DNA from: Dasypus novemcinctus
Taxonomy: Eukaryota; Chordata; Mammalia; Cingulata; Dasypodidae
Direction: 5' to 3'
Length of the DNA: 64,000 bases
NCBI RefSeq assembly: GCF_030445035.2
Contig: NC_080682.1
Location: 30,920,770-30,984,769 of the forward strand
Shown here: piece by piece, positions 38,766 through 51,240 of the stretch
Layout of the letters: each line of letters starts with the position of its first letter
How positions within the stretch are numbered: position 1 is the first letter of the stretch
Program-made: the position numbers and the translations under genes
The notes under the pieces: model-generated
The model's database searches: none
What the model saw: only the letters and a program-made list of their open reading frames with translations
What the model was told of the DNA's origin: nothing

Positions 38766-39705
38766 ATTCAAAAAATATAAAAAAATAAAAAAAGATTATA
38801 AGCAGATACTATGAATAATTGTATGTCAATAAATTAGGCATTCTACATGAAATGTACACATTTCTAATAGTGCAGAAACTACCTACACAGATTCTAGAAG
38901 AAAGAGAAGACCTCTACAAACTATTTACAAGTAAAAACATTGAATCAGTCATTAAAAACCTGCTAACAAAGAAAAGTCCAGGACCAGATGGCTTTAGAGC
39001 TAAATTTTACCAAATATTTGAAGAAGAATTTATACTATTCTTGTTCATACTCTTCCAAATATTTAACAGGAGGAAACACTACCTAACTCTTTCTAACCAA
39101 CATTACCCTAATACAAAAGCCAGTTAAAGATTCCACAATAAAAGAAAATTACAGACCAATTTCTCTAATGAATGTAAATAAAAATCCTCAACAAAATTCC
39201 TGCAAATAAAATACAACAGCACATTAAGTAATTATACACCATTATAAAATGGGTTTTATCCCAAGTATGCAAGGGTAGTTCAACATAGGAAAATCAATTA
39301 ATGTTAAGACACTATAATAAGAAAATATAGGGGAAAGCATATCACATCAGTTGACACAGAAAATGCATTTGACAAAATGCACCTTTTTGAAGAAAGCATG
39401 TTAAGAAGTATCTTCTTAACATGATAAAGTACATATATGAAAAACCCACAGAAGATATACTTAATGGTGAAAGACTTCCTGAAAGCTTTCCTTCTAAGAA
39501 TTTGAGCATTATGAGGATGCCAACTGTTACCACATTATTCAAAATTCTACTGGAAGTTCTAGCCTGAGCAGTTAGGCAAGAAAAAGAAAGAAAAGTCCTC
39601 TAAATTGGAAGGAAGAAATAAAACATTCATTGTTTATAGATTACATGATCCTATATAGAAAGCCCCCAAAATTCTACAACAAAACTTCTTAATTAATCTT
39701 TCATA

Positions 39706-41022
39706 GTCTGGTTCAAGCACACAAGTTCATTGCAATACTTTTAAGATAAATACATTCTTTTAATACTCATATATCTGTATCCAATTATTGATAAGGTATA
39801 TTACCAGACTAATACATGACCAAGGGACTTTCATTTTATAATGATTCTGTATCCTCCCAGGGCCTTCAAATATTAAGGGTTTTTTAAAAAATCAAAATCT
39901 TGGCTACTGAAATAAGATTACATGTTTAGAGACTAAAGTTTTCATGTCATGAAATTAATCATATAGAAGATTTTAGACAAAGAGCTCATTTCTTTCTTAT
40001 GTATTCCTTTTTTACTTTTGTAAGATTTGTAAGATGGTGTTATATGTCACATATATTAGAAATGCTTTACATTAATAAGAAATTTTCCTTTTTAATTTGT
40101 TGATACATCTTCTGGAGGGGATGCTTAAATGAAATTTCAGTACTATAATCATATTTCAACTCTAAACTACTCACCTTTTTTTGGCTTTCCCCAAAAATGC
40201 ACATACACATTCATTAATGAATAAATGTGAGTTTGTGCAAAAATGGGCTACCAGGAAAATCGCTGCCTGTTAAGAATATAACACAACTTTTCTTTCATTC
40301 CTTCCCTTCTCCTCAAACTTTCCATTCCTTTCTCTACTTTTTTCTCTCAGACACTCTCTCACATGTACACACTACCAGCTGTACACATACACACAACCAC
40401 ATAAACACGTTCAGCTGCTGCAAAGAATTCAATTGGTATATGGTTCCAAAGGAGTCAGATCAATGTTCAATAAAAGAACCTGATGCATATTTTTGCTCAT
40501 GGTTTTGCTCATCATAGAAGAATTCTATCAATTGTCAATAAAGAACAATTGAAATCAATCTCAATTTTATTTCAAATCATTAATACAGAGATAGTTATAG
40601 AAGGCTAAAGTACATTATGTGTTTTAATAGCATCATAATCATATATATGACCAAAACGGTTAACCATTAAATAATAATATATCCTTTCCAGTATAAAAAA
40701 TAGAGATAGACATAAAGCTATGTAAATAAAATTCAGTTATCCTGAGATTTAGGGTTTTAGGCTTTTTATACTTTAGCCATATTTTCTGCTCTCTAATTTA
40801 GCTTTCCTAGGTCTAATTATTTAAAATGTCTAGAACTGTTGACACCTTTGGAAGCTCTTACCAATTAATGATTTTTTCCCTTTTAAATTCACCAAATATA
40901 TGTGTTTCTATATAAATTTTAATATTTTTCTACCTAATAATCACTTGTAATAAAGTATTTTTTAAACTTCACATTTTCTTGCTTATTATTCAATGCATGT
41001 TTAAGAAAAATGTTCCAAATAT
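39706..41022. other. AT-rich intergenic DNA
   Basis: Nothing recognised. The ORF at 40227-40517 has no motif I can name. Confidence 0.45.
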
Positions 41023-41477
41023 TTTTTATTTTCTTTTTTTTTTAAGATTTATTTTTATTTATTTCTCTCCTCTTCCCCTGCTTCCCCACCCTGCCCACTT
41101 GTTTCCTCTCTGTGTCCATTTGCTGTGTGTTCTTCTGTGTCCGCTTCTATTCTTGTCAGTGGCATTGGGAATCTGTGTCTCTTTTTGTTGCATCATCTTG
41201 CTGTGTCACTTCTGTGTGTGTGTGGCTGCCACTCCTGGGCAGGCTGAACTTTCTTTCACACTGGGTGGCTCTCCTTATGGGGCACACTCCTTGTGGCTGG
41301 GGCTCCCCTATGTGGGAGACACCCTTGCGTGGCACTGCACTCCTTGCACACATCAGCACTGCATGTGGGCCAGCTCCACACAGGTCAGGAGGCCCTGTGT
41401 TTGAACCATGGACCTCCCATGTGGTAGGCAGATGATCTAACCATTGAGCCAAGTCTGTTTCCCTTTTTATTTTCTTT
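41023..41477 (-). mobile_element. DAS-SINE, antisense, with 14-bp target-site duplication
   Basis: Read on the minus strand, it starts gggaaacagacttggctcaatggttag (tRNA-like head with box A), has ggttcaaac (box B), the DAS-SINE body with caaggagtgc and gcctgcccaggagtggc, then ends in aaataaatctt and poly-A. The flanks tttttattttcttt at 41023-41036 and 41464-41477 are identical, so the insertion spans 41037-41463. This family is known from armadillo and supports the taxonomic call. All ORFs from 40979 to 41452 lie in it and are not genes. Confidence 0.9.
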
Positions 41478-44319
41478 AGCTCAGAATAAATTTGACCCTT
41501 AAAAGTAATAAGAAACTGGTAATTTTTGTAGGGCAGTTTTTTTTCATCCTTTTTCCTTAGTATTTGACAATATTTAATAACTTCTTAATGAAATAAAATA
41601 TTACTTTTATCTATTTTCATACTTTTACTTTTTTAAATTTCCCATCATTTTTCACTTAAGTATTTGATCTCACTCTTTCTCCAGAATATGTACAGGTACC
41701 AGTCAATGTTTTTCCTTTGCTCAGTGACTTTTAAGTAATTAACATCAAAATTAATGAGGTGACTTTAACTATGTCTACCGAGGCTTAGATAGGGTCAATA
41801 TCTTCATCAGTGTTTGGGTGAAGTTAAATAGTCTTTTTTACAAAATCAGTTAAGTTAAAGAATCTTGCTTAAAAAATCAGTGAACATCACAAAGCTTGGA
41901 AAGTGAGCAAAGAAGTTGGAGGGAATGATGGAATCAAGACTGAAGAATCACACAGATCCAAGTAACGAAAAACAATAGGATGATGTAATTTTGAGATGAA
42001 GTGCTGCACTAAGACTGAAAGAAAAATATACAAGTGGCTCACTATTAATATGTAAAAATAATTTTGGATTTACTTTGTTAAATGTCAACTAACATGCATA
42101 GAATAATTATCACATTAGGATAAAACATGCATTATGTAAACAGTAAAAAGATAAGGCTAAGTCTTGGGTTAATTGAAGAAATAATTGCACAGATTTCACA
42201 CTGATCCAATAAAATAATAACAGCATGTTACTTTAGAGTCAAAGTGATTTGGGGAACAAATACAAACAATATTACATCAGGAAGATAGTACCCAAAATGG
42301 TTAGTGTCCAGAAAAAAAAATCAAATGCAAAGTAGTTGAATTGAGTTGAGAATATTTCATGTGTAGAATAGAATATATGCAGTATTTCATAGCTATATTG
42401 GAAACATAGAATGGATGTCAAAAAGAATGTGTAACATCAGAAAGCAGACATGTAGTCAATTTTTGCTAAATTTTAGATAATTTACTGCTTTGCCTGGAAG
42501 TTGATTTGTACCAAATTAAGTGTCACTTTGCATTTTTTAATTTTGAAACTGTTGTGATTATGCTGTTCATATTAATGTGTCATCTCTGAACCCTTTTATC
42601 AAAAAAGTCCGTGACTGACTTCTGCAATTAATAAAAATTATTACCCCCAGCTTTGTTCTAAGGCATGATATGATGAATTTTGTCCATGGAATTTTGAGGT
42701 TGTACAAGCAGAGAACAATCTGATTAAGATATATGTCAATACTCATTCAAGATTCAGAATAAGGCTCCATCCAATCTCTCACCTGTGTGTGATATCAAAA
42801 GATAATAATAAAAAGAAAATTAATATAGAGCAGTTTGTGTTGAGTACATGTTACTATATATCAATATACTGGAAAGAAAAAGCACAATAAGGAAAAAAGT
42901 GCTGCTTCAGTGAGAACATGGGCATAAAATGCTTACATAGCTGGGAACAGAATGCTTATATAAGCAGTATGAAAAAAATGTGAAAAACAGATTGAAAAAT
43001 TTTTTCACTAATAAAAGTCATCATGGCCAAATGATGTATTACAGAAAAAGACTGAATCATCTGAGGTGCTAGATATGGGTAAGCATTAGTTCAGAATGAT
43101 TAAAGGATTAACTGTAAAGGTATATTGATGACTGGTTGTAATGCCATGCTTTCATTCCTCAATAATAGTGCCCAATAGAGCCAACTAATGTTGACTCAAA
43201 ATAAGTGAACATAGATATCAGAGGCAGAGCAACATAAATCACATCTTATATTTAAGTATGCCATTGCATGTGATTTTTTCCAAACTGTAAACAAAACTAC
43301 AAAATAAAATTTGCTTCATCCTTAATTTTATTTTTTTCCTTTAATAGTTCACACATTTTACATTTTCCTCTAGGAATAAGGCTTATAAATTCACTTGAGG
43401 CTCATTAGAATTGGATATTGAATATTGATTGGAGCAGACAATATATTTTATGTGATAAAAACACAAGGGATTTTGAAACAATGGTAGGTTTCTGGGAGCT
43501 TTGAATCCAAATCTGGGTCACTGAAAGGAAACTGTACAAAAAGGTTATTTTTAGTACATGTTTCACAAATACCTGTGATTTATATCTTTCCCAGTTTCAG
43601 TTTCTCCTATCAATCCATCTCCTATGATTCTAAACTCACTGTATACCCAACATTTTCTAAGCACTTGATCTTTGTAGGGGGATTGAGTCATCTCCTTGTG
43701 TTGATTCAAATTTATTTCTGATTTTTCATCCTGGGATTTGGGAATGTAATCAGGGATAAAGTAACAATGCTAGTAATGATGAGATTGCATATTGCTACAT
43801 AGTTTGAGAACTATAGTTGGTGAGATTTTAAAACAAATTACACGTTAGTTTACATCCAACTATAATGGCTTAATTAGGCATAAGCAACATAAAACATCCT
43901 TATAAATACCACTCCATACATCTCTATTTGAGTTGACTGCACAAGGAAAAAGAGCTAAATTTGTTTTATGCTTTTATTCTTCTTGAGTGAATAAAAATAA
44001 AATGTGCTTGGATTATCCTTTATACTATCACTAACTTTTGAATTTTCATTGTCTAGATTCTTAATAGGAAATGTTTAGAAGAGTAATGATTTTCCTTAAC
44101 AGTGCCATGAAGTAGCTGAATGTTTTCACATAACATGTATCATATATTTATCTTCAATTGCCAGCACTGGTCAAACTTTTCTATTACTCTCTGCACACTT
44201 AAATGTTCCACCCACACCAACACCCTTTCTACTGGAACACATGTTTCCACTGATTGAATCTCAGAGAATTGAAGTAAATATAGAGGAAGAATGTGCTCAG
44301 AACACATTTTTCATAGGTC
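41478..44319. other. AT-rich intergenic DNA
   Basis: No coding region or named repeat was identified over nearly 3 kb. Stop codons are frequent in all six frames. Confidence 0.45.
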
Positions 44320-44470
44320 AGCATATGTTAGATTCAATTAGAAGTGCTTGTTAAAATGCAGATATTCAGCCATTAGCACCAGAGAGTTAGAATTAGTAGG
44401 CCTGGAATGTGCTCTAGGAGACTTCCCTAACTCTCATGGGACAGCACTCTAAAATATTAGTCTAGAAATA
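44320..44470 (+). repeat. MER5/MER58-like hAT element fragment
   Basis: Agaagtgcttgttaaaatgcagat followed by ttagaattagtaggcctggaatgtgc resembles the MER5B/MER58 group of non-autonomous Charlie transposons. Terminal inverted repeats were not resolved. Confidence 0.45.
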
Positions 44471-44869
44471 ATCTGTGGCCCGTGGGTTAGAGGTTGTGTT
44501 CACTTTATTTCATCACCACTGTTGATGTTTTAACAGCCTGCCATGGACAAGAAGACTAAGTGTCTTGTTAAAATTGCATTGCTATATTATATTGAGAAAA
44601 AAAATTAGTGAATATTGTTCAAACCTAAAAATGAAATTATCATGCAGGAAGCTTTGTTAATCAGCACACCAATGCCTTACTGGTCAGCACTTTTCATATT
44701 TCAGGAGGAGTGTTGAGAACTAGAACAGTGGGCACATTGGGCATGTTTCATAACAAATAATAACAGATAGAGTGCCTTCTGGGAAGTATTGTGTTCCTTC
44801 CTGGAAAGCTGACCACCTCCTAGAGAATTGATGCAGTACTTAAAAGTTGGTATCTATTGTATGAAGTTC

Positions 44870-45600
44870 ATTGATTATAAGCTCAATAAAAGGGACAGCT
44901 CTGGTCAGGCCAGTTGAAGTTCCACCTTGGGAGAGGGTGCTCTGCACAGGTGTTGTTTTCAATCAAGACTCTGGTATCAGCTGTAGATTCAGGACTTCCC
45001 AGTCATGAGTTAGATGTTGGTGAGTTTATATGCAAGACTGTTCTATTCTCTGTTATTTTGTGATTATGATCAATATTGATTTAATCTTTTGACTGGTTAT
45101 GTTATTCCTGTTTCTCACTCTAATTGTCAGGATATACTCATTAAACTAGATATGCATATCTATATTTCTGTTGCATTCAATCAGACTCTGGGCAGAGATG
45201 CCCCAGGTATGTCAGTGTGTCTTGCGGTTTGGTGAGCTTGTGTATGCATATCATGAGGAATCTGGATATAGCAGTTGAACCCCTCTTTATAGATAATCCT
45301 TCACTTATTTTGTAAAGGATTATCTATAATCCTTCACTTATTTAGTATTCTTTCAATTAACAAAGGTTCAGTAACTAGATATATACATATATCCAATCAC
45401 TCTGGCTGGAAGTGGGCCAGTTATGTTGGTGTGTCCCCCAGTTTGGTTAGCTTATATCTATAGTATATATATCATAAAGGATTATGATGCAGCTGTTGGA
45501 CTCTGCTTATTTTATATTCTCCCAATTATTTACAGAAGTTTAATAAAATAAATAAATATGTCTGCGTATTGCTTTCTTATGCTTGAGTTAATTGAGTTGT
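44870..45600 (+). repeat. LTR-like block with imperfect tandem duplication
   Basis: Two related units, roughly 45170-45340 and 45390-45560, share the order caatcactctgg / gaagtgggcc / tgtgtcc / gtttggt / gagcttatat / tcatgaggaatctgg / cagctgttgg in corresponding places. The second ends in agaagtttaataaaataaata (about 45533-45553), a polyadenylation-like end of an LTR. A perfect 15-bp inverted repeat lies in the first unit (45287-45301 with 45315-45329, 13-nt loop). The LTR family is unknown to me. Confidence 0.4.
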
Positions 45601-45799
45601 TATATTAATCTCTCTCCATATTTATACATAGCAAAGCATTAGCAAAGCATTTTATCTAGCAAAACACATATAAAATTATAGAAAATCATGTATACCAGTT
45701 GTATACGTATTAAGACATTCATTCTAATGATTACTCTTGTTGCCCACAGGATCAAAATATATAGATCCATGTGTGTTATAACATTCCTCTTACAAGGTT

Positions 45800-46214
45800 T
45801 GCAATGATTAACAGGTCATAAGGCTGTGACTCCATTCTGATGAATTGAGCAAGATGCCTATGGGCTAAGAACAACATATTTCCCCCCAAGGATAAGCCTT
45901 ATCACTGTGGGAATGAAGCAGATAAGGACTCATCCCTTCCAGAGTTGGGCATTCCAAAAATACCCTGCCTCTTAGCCCAATAACTCCCAAGCCATGCATG
46001 ATAGAAGAATCCACTTCTAACCAGAGGCTATACTCACAGTCTAATTCCCTTCCCTCAAGCTAACATTTTCCCACCTATTGATGTATTGTATAAATTCAAG
46101 GGGTGGAAGTCTCTCTTCAGACCCCCTCCATTGGGAGAGCTTCCCAATAAACTCCTGCCTGCCTGAAGTCCTCAGTCTCCATGTCCCAGTGAACACCATT
46201 TTTTTTCTCTAACA
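45800..46214 (+). repeat. First of two tandem LTRs
   Basis: It begins tgcaatgattaa and matches 46225-46762 in several blocks: the start, gaagtctctcttcagacccc, gagagcttcccaataaactcc (AATAAA signal, about 46144) and tcagtctccatgtcccagtgaaca. It has tgtataaattcaa (about 46088), a TATA-like box. It lies immediately upstream of the second LTR in the same orientation. Confidence 0.7.
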
Positions 46215-46224
46215 GCTAGAGGTT

Positions 46225-46762
46225 TGCAATAATTAATAAGATGTAGCTCAGTTTCCCCTGAGATGCATTGGGGGAAGGCTAACCCCATCCCCCATAAGCC
46301 TACATGTCTAAGGACAGGCACTTCCCCACAGGTTAAACAAAGAAACCACAAAGAGACTGGATTAAAGGGAAATGGAGAACTTCCCTACCTGTGTATCAGA
46401 GGGAGATAAAGAAATCCTTTGATCCCTACAGATCAAAGAAACATCTGCTCCTGCAGCATTCGAAGAAACCATAATTGCCTAACCCACTATGCTCTCATCA
46501 TTATCAGAAATTTTCAGGGAAAATTTTCACCTCTAGGGCTTCTTATTGGTCCCTGTCCCTCACTTGGACCGTCAACCCCTTACCACCAACTATCTTCCCC
46601 ACCTAGGAAAGTTCTGTATAAATTCAAATCCTCCCCTTCCAGGAGTAGGCTGAAGTCTCTCTTCAGACCCCCTCCACTGGAAGAGCTTCTCAATAAATTC
46701 TTTCTCTACCTGTGGTCATATCAGTCTCCATGTCCCAGTGAGTACTGCTTTTCTCCACCACA
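46225..46762 (+). repeat. Second tandem LTR, 5' LTR of a gag-bearing ERV
   Basis: It starts tgcaataattaa and has ctgtataaattcaa (about 46613) and agcttctcaataaattc (AATAAA, about 46692). It ends ccaccaca at 46762. A primer-binding-site-like cggtgctgaagcccagga follows at 46763-46780. The gag remnant lies 400 bp further on. The frame at 46419-46805 is LTR-derived and not a gene. Confidence 0.7.
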
Positions 46763-47177
46763 CGGTGCTGAAGCCCAGGACTGGGGTCATGTTGAGACTG
46801 ATTGACTAGTGAGGAATCTCCCCTCTGCCATGGCTGAACACCCATCCAACAGTGGACATTGAATCTCAGCTTGGTGATTTAAGGATATCTCTGCCAGAGG
46901 ATCCTGCTGTCTCTCTCTCTCCTTTTCCACTGTCCAAGACAACCCACTGGGAAAACCTAGTGCTAGGTCAGGATTCTCACCATTCCCTGAGGTCCACAGC
47001 AGGTGGTATTCCTGAGTCCTCATGGGAAGAACCCCTTGGCTCTGGAGATGTCTGGCTCTAAGCGCAGTTTCCCATTTCCTTGGAGCTATTTGACTGATTT
47101 GGAGATGCCTGTCTCACTCTGAATCTCCCCCATCTCCCCCATTCTAGAGATCCTTAGTCTCACCCAGGCCACCCAAA

Positions 47178-48090
47178 ATGGGGAATTCAAGTTCAGCCCC
47201 CAAAAACTATACCTCTGGGCTGTCTCCTTCATAACCTTAAAACTCTGTACCTGGAAGGAGTCATTAGATCTAAAAATTCATTTTCTATTAGACCTCTGTA
47301 AGGTCACAATATCAATTGGACAATGAAAATCAATGATGAGAAAATGCACTTTTAATTGCCAAGTTCTCCAAGACTTAAAGAACTTTATCCAGACCAGTGG
47401 CAGACATGCAAGATTCCTTATGCTCAGACCTTCTCTTCTCTTTGTATCCACCGTCCCTCTGTCGATCCTGTTCTTTTACACCAAAAAAACTTTTCAAAAG
47501 CTTTCTTCTTTCTCCTTTCCGTCCCTCAAATCTCCCAAAAACCTCAACTTTGATCAAGCTAGTTAGACTTCCCTGTACCTCCTCCATATATTCCTCAGAC
47601 ATCATGTCCACCCACACTCCTCATTCTCTGACTTCCCTTCTTTCCCTACTGGTTCTCACTGTCTTCTGCCCCAACTTTCTCCCCTTCTCATACGGGTGCT
47701 GGAGCTGGACCTTGACTCCCCTCCCCAGCCCTCCTTGCCTTCTGTACACAGAAAACCCTCCTTCCAACTCAGATCTCTCTGATCACATCCCTCCTCCACT
47801 GCTATATGCCTCATTAGTACCCCTACTTACTCCATCCTCCTCCAGTGCTTCCACAACTCCCTGTAAACCCACTCCCTTCTCCCCTTCCAACACCCACTCT
47901 CAAGCCCAGCTCCGCTCTCTCCAGGCTCCTTCCCCAGCTCCTGCCCTCCCTTCTCAATCTGATCTCTCCCAAATCAAATGCCTTCTCAGATCCTATTCCT
48001 CTCCTCTCTCCCAATTTACCAATACCCACCTGCCCATAACCTGCAATTTCTCACCTCTTGTAAGTAAGCTTTCAGCTGACTCCTAAGTCT
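47178..48090 (+). pseudogene. gag: ERV gag remnant (matrix to capsid start)
   Basis: The ATG at 47178 opens MGNSSSAPKNY, a myristoylation-type matrix start, then hits a stop after about 15 codons and others follow. From 47397 to 48086 one frame stays open for 229 codons. It is rich in Pro and Ser (p12/linker-like) and near its end reads SDLSQIKCLL, which corresponds to the pp12/capsid junction of HERV-W/H-like gag. The frame then loses similarity, so capsid, NC, pro and pol are absent or unrecognisable here. Confidence 0.6.
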
Positions 48091-49494
48091 AAAAGTTAAT
48101 AATCCAAAATATATATGCTAACTATCTGTCTATCTAAACTGTTTTAAAGTTTAACTGCATTTATCACACTGAAATATTCCTAACTGTTGCTGATTGCTAG
48201 TAAACATGTTTCCAAAAACAGAGTTGCATATTACAAGCAACATTGTTTCCAAAAAATCTTCAAGGCAGTAAAATAGCCATACCAAAGGAGTAAGAATTAT
48301 GAATCAAATTAATGAATTTTATGTTTCTGTCTGTGTGCCATAACTCATTTTGTGTTTCTCTGTTTGTTCACTGGAAGTATATATTTTAATACCTCTGAAT
48401 AGTAATATTAATTCCTATAAGAGCTCTATTCAAATGGCCAAAAATTAAACAAGTGCTTTTATTAATAAATAGGTATGAGTGATAAAAATTATAAGTTTTG
48501 ACTGATAAAATTGCTACAAATCTCTTTCTAAAAGATGGTTCTTGGTTAAATTATAATGAAGTTTATTTCCCTTCACAGAATGAAATGTAAAATATTGAAA
48601 AAAGTAAAAATTTGTAGGAGTGTTCATTGAAATTTGATGTTTGTTCAAGAAACTGTGTTTTTTCCTAAAATAAGAGAGCTGGTTTTCATAAAATCAGAAT
48701 GGAAGTATGTAAGACAAAACCTGAGTGCTTATGGCAAGTAGTAGAAGATATTGTGGTAGCATTAGTAAGGAAATATGTTCTTTAAAGGTGAAGTTTGTCT
48801 TGAAATAAAGTAACTATAATCTATGCTGTTATAAATAGTTATTAAAAGTTTGTAAAAAACATTGCTTAAACTGAAATATTCAAATGGTTAATCACAGAAA
48901 ATCATTATTAAACAGAAACTGAATTGATTAGAAGCCACCTCAATCTGCATATTACAGTGGTAATAAGGAAAAATAATTTTAATTCCATTGGAAATCTTAA
49001 GTTTTCATAAAATAATAAGAAAAGTAGTTTTTTCTGCACTACTAAAATAAAAATACCTGCTAATTAATGTAATCCTGACAATTATATGTTCTAAAACATT
49101 TGCTTTGAAACAGTTCCCAAAATAATACCTTATATATGTGGGTATATACAATGTATTTTATTGTTAAGAAAAAAGATAATAATTTTGTCCAACAAATAAA
49201 ACAACTGGCTTATCTTCAGAGCCTGAAATAAGCAAACAATTAAAACAAGCTACCAAGTCCTGACTGTCTATCACATTCTTAAATGGTGTTAAGTAAAACA
49301 AAGAACTGTACCCTCTGGGTAACTGATGAAGTATGATGTTTTCTCATTATTGAAATACTGAAAACTCTTCATCCCTCATTTATCTCAGATATTAAAACCA
49401 TTATATGTGTTCATCAGAAAAAGTTGTGCATGGAAATGAATGCCCCCCTCTCAGAAGGCTGCTTTTAAAACAATAACACAGGCTCAAGCAATAA
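48091..49494. other. AT-rich DNA of uncertain origin
   Basis: It directly follows the gag remnant but no retroviral protein similarity was found. A motif, ctactaaaataaaa then tacctg..taattaatgt (about 49037-49070), recurs at about 51640-51675. Confidence 0.35.
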
Positions 49495-50197
49495 GGGGGT
49501 GGAGCTTAACTTATCCTGTGAATTGGATATAGCCAGTACCAATATTGGCTTTGGGTGGGGTTGTGGTAAAGGCAACTTTCTAAACAAATACCACTTAAGT
49601 TTTAGTCACAATCGTGAGAAGAAAACAAAGTGCAAAACAAGAATAATGAACTGTTGTAAGCTGCCCTCTGTGGAAAAAAAAAAAGTACGTGGAAGAACAT
49701 CTGGAATGCCTACTAGCAGGGACAGGTAACTGTCTATCATGTCCCTGGCCCCTCCTCTAATATCTCTCTTAGAACTGATAAGGGAGATGCCCTTATGAAA
49801 ATCCAGAGTCATACCATTGAAACTCCAAAAAGCGGCACAGTGGTTCCACCAGATAAGCAAATATCATGGATACCAGACCTCATCATACCTAGGCCAGCAG
49901 TTCCAATTGTCTGTCACTCACCAGCAGCAGTTCCAATTGTCTGTCACTCATGGACATCACCCATGAGTGTCCTTCATGCTCACTCCAATGACTGTGACAA
50001 TTACCTCACTGGATGTGACATACTGGCTGAGCACAGACTCCAGCAGCATGATGGCAAGTGGATTACATTGGTTCCCTCCCTCTCTCAGAAGAGGAAAGGT
50101 GTGCTTTCAGTGCTGCAGACACTGCAATGGGACTCTTGTAATCAGATCCTTACAACAATACTCAGGTCCTGATCGTATATAGACAATTATTCTAAGA
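49495..50197 (+). other. Unidentified block with open frames and a 30-bp tandem duplication
   Basis: Frames 49499-49729 and 49795-50172 are open, but I recognise no family. An exact 25-bp sequence beginning agcagttccaattg occurs at 49896-49920 and 49926-49950, giving a 30-bp period that keeps the 49795 frame open. The block is more GC-rich than its surroundings and could be a processed pseudogene fragment or ERV-derived sequence. No poly-A or target-site duplication was found. I make no functional call. Confidence 0.35.
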
Positions 50198-50572
50198 ATT
50201 GGCAAAAAAAATTAGAGCTAGTGAATACATTCAGGATAATACTATGATATAATATAAAAATATACAAAAATCTATTGTATTTCTATATGAATAATCAGAA
50301 AATAAAATTAAGAAAACAATTCTATAACAATGAAAAAAATTAATTTAACCACAGAAGTTCAACTATTTTACCCTGAAAACTGCAAAACTTTGCTGAAAAG
50401 AATTAAAGAAGAATGAAATACATGGAAAGACATTCCATATGCATGGATTGGAAGACATAATATCATTAAGAGGGAATTAATCTCCAAAGCTATATGCAGA
50501 TTCAATGCAATACTTACCAAAACCCCAAAAGGTTTTTTTGCACAAATGGAAAAGCTAACCTGTTGTGGAAGC
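50198..50572 (+). repeat. L1 ORF2 fragment (left part of an interrupted L1)
   Basis: The order ttagagctagtgaat, caaaaatctattgtatttctata, ctttgctgaaaagaattaaagaa, catgcatggattggaag, and ttttttgcacaaatggaaaag follows L1 ORF2 after the RT domain. It is cut at 50573 by LTR sequence. The same element probably resumes at about 53845. Confidence 0.75.
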
Positions 50573-51240
50573 AGAGATGCAATAATCACATATGGAAGGC
50601 CAGGACCCAGTAATATTCTTGGGAAGGAAAATTTATTAATGACCAGCGAGGCTTGGGGACTCCTGTTCAAAACCTGAGCCCCGAATAGGATTTTTGGGTT
50701 CCTTTTATAAGAGAATGTAAGAGTGGGGAGTCAAATGGTGCTTATATGCAAAAGGACTTTTTGTTAGTTTCTTAGATTTCCAAGTATTTTATCTGAGTAT
50801 CAGATAGGTCTTGAGTTAACACATGCTCTCAAGGTAAGCTTGAATTAATACATACCCCCCCACACATTCCAGGTAAGCTTGAATGAACACATTTAGCTTA
50901 CACACACAGACCTGGTTATTTATGAAGAAACACACAGCTCGCCCTCCCCCCCCCCACCTCACCCCAGCCCATATCTTTTGATGCCAGCTTAACTTGTTAA
51001 GCCTTGGCATCACTATTGTTGGAGTTATGAGGTGGCGGTTGCTTGTTTTGATTGATTGTCCCACCTATTAACTTCCTAGTGAGGGTTTAAAGATAAAGTT
51101 TTTGGGTAATATCTGGGGCTTTTTCTTGTTCTCAGAAGAAGTCTTTGTTTGGGATAGCAGAATCTTGGGGGTGGGGGTTTTCCAGCAGCCATCTTGTGGG
51201 TTACTGATGTTTACGTGGACTTTTTGCCAGGGTCCAGACC
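50573..51240 (-). repeat. Antisense LTR inserted in L1
   Basis: On the minus strand it has a TATA box (ttataaaagg, about 50702-50712), then an AATAAA (tttatt at 50632-50637 on the plus strand), then an end ccacaaca at 50573-50580. That is the promoter, poly-A signal and U5 order of a retroviral LTR. The U3 edge is unclear and I place it only approximately. Runs of C at 50945-50957 are internal. Confidence 0.55.

Larger units (their letters stand above)
35590..39705 (+). mobile_element. Old L1 ORF2 fragment, split by two nested insertions
   Basis: L1 sequence runs 35590-35645, 36350-37363 and 38766-39705. The first two pieces join within the endonuclease domain (aaagtgaaaggatgg then taaaagatattccatgc). 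The second ends at actgaccccacag and the third resumes at agattataagcagatac, neighbours in ordinary L1 ORF2. The third piece carries the RT start (KSPGPDGFRAKFY, about 38975-39015) and decays through the RT core, where the FADD site is no longer intact. Stops and frameshifts are everywhere. Confidence 0.8.

Noticed and set aside
40979..41452. Overlapping frames of 98-141 codons on both strands
   Set aside because: They are entirely within a DAS-SINE and reflect its GC-rich body.
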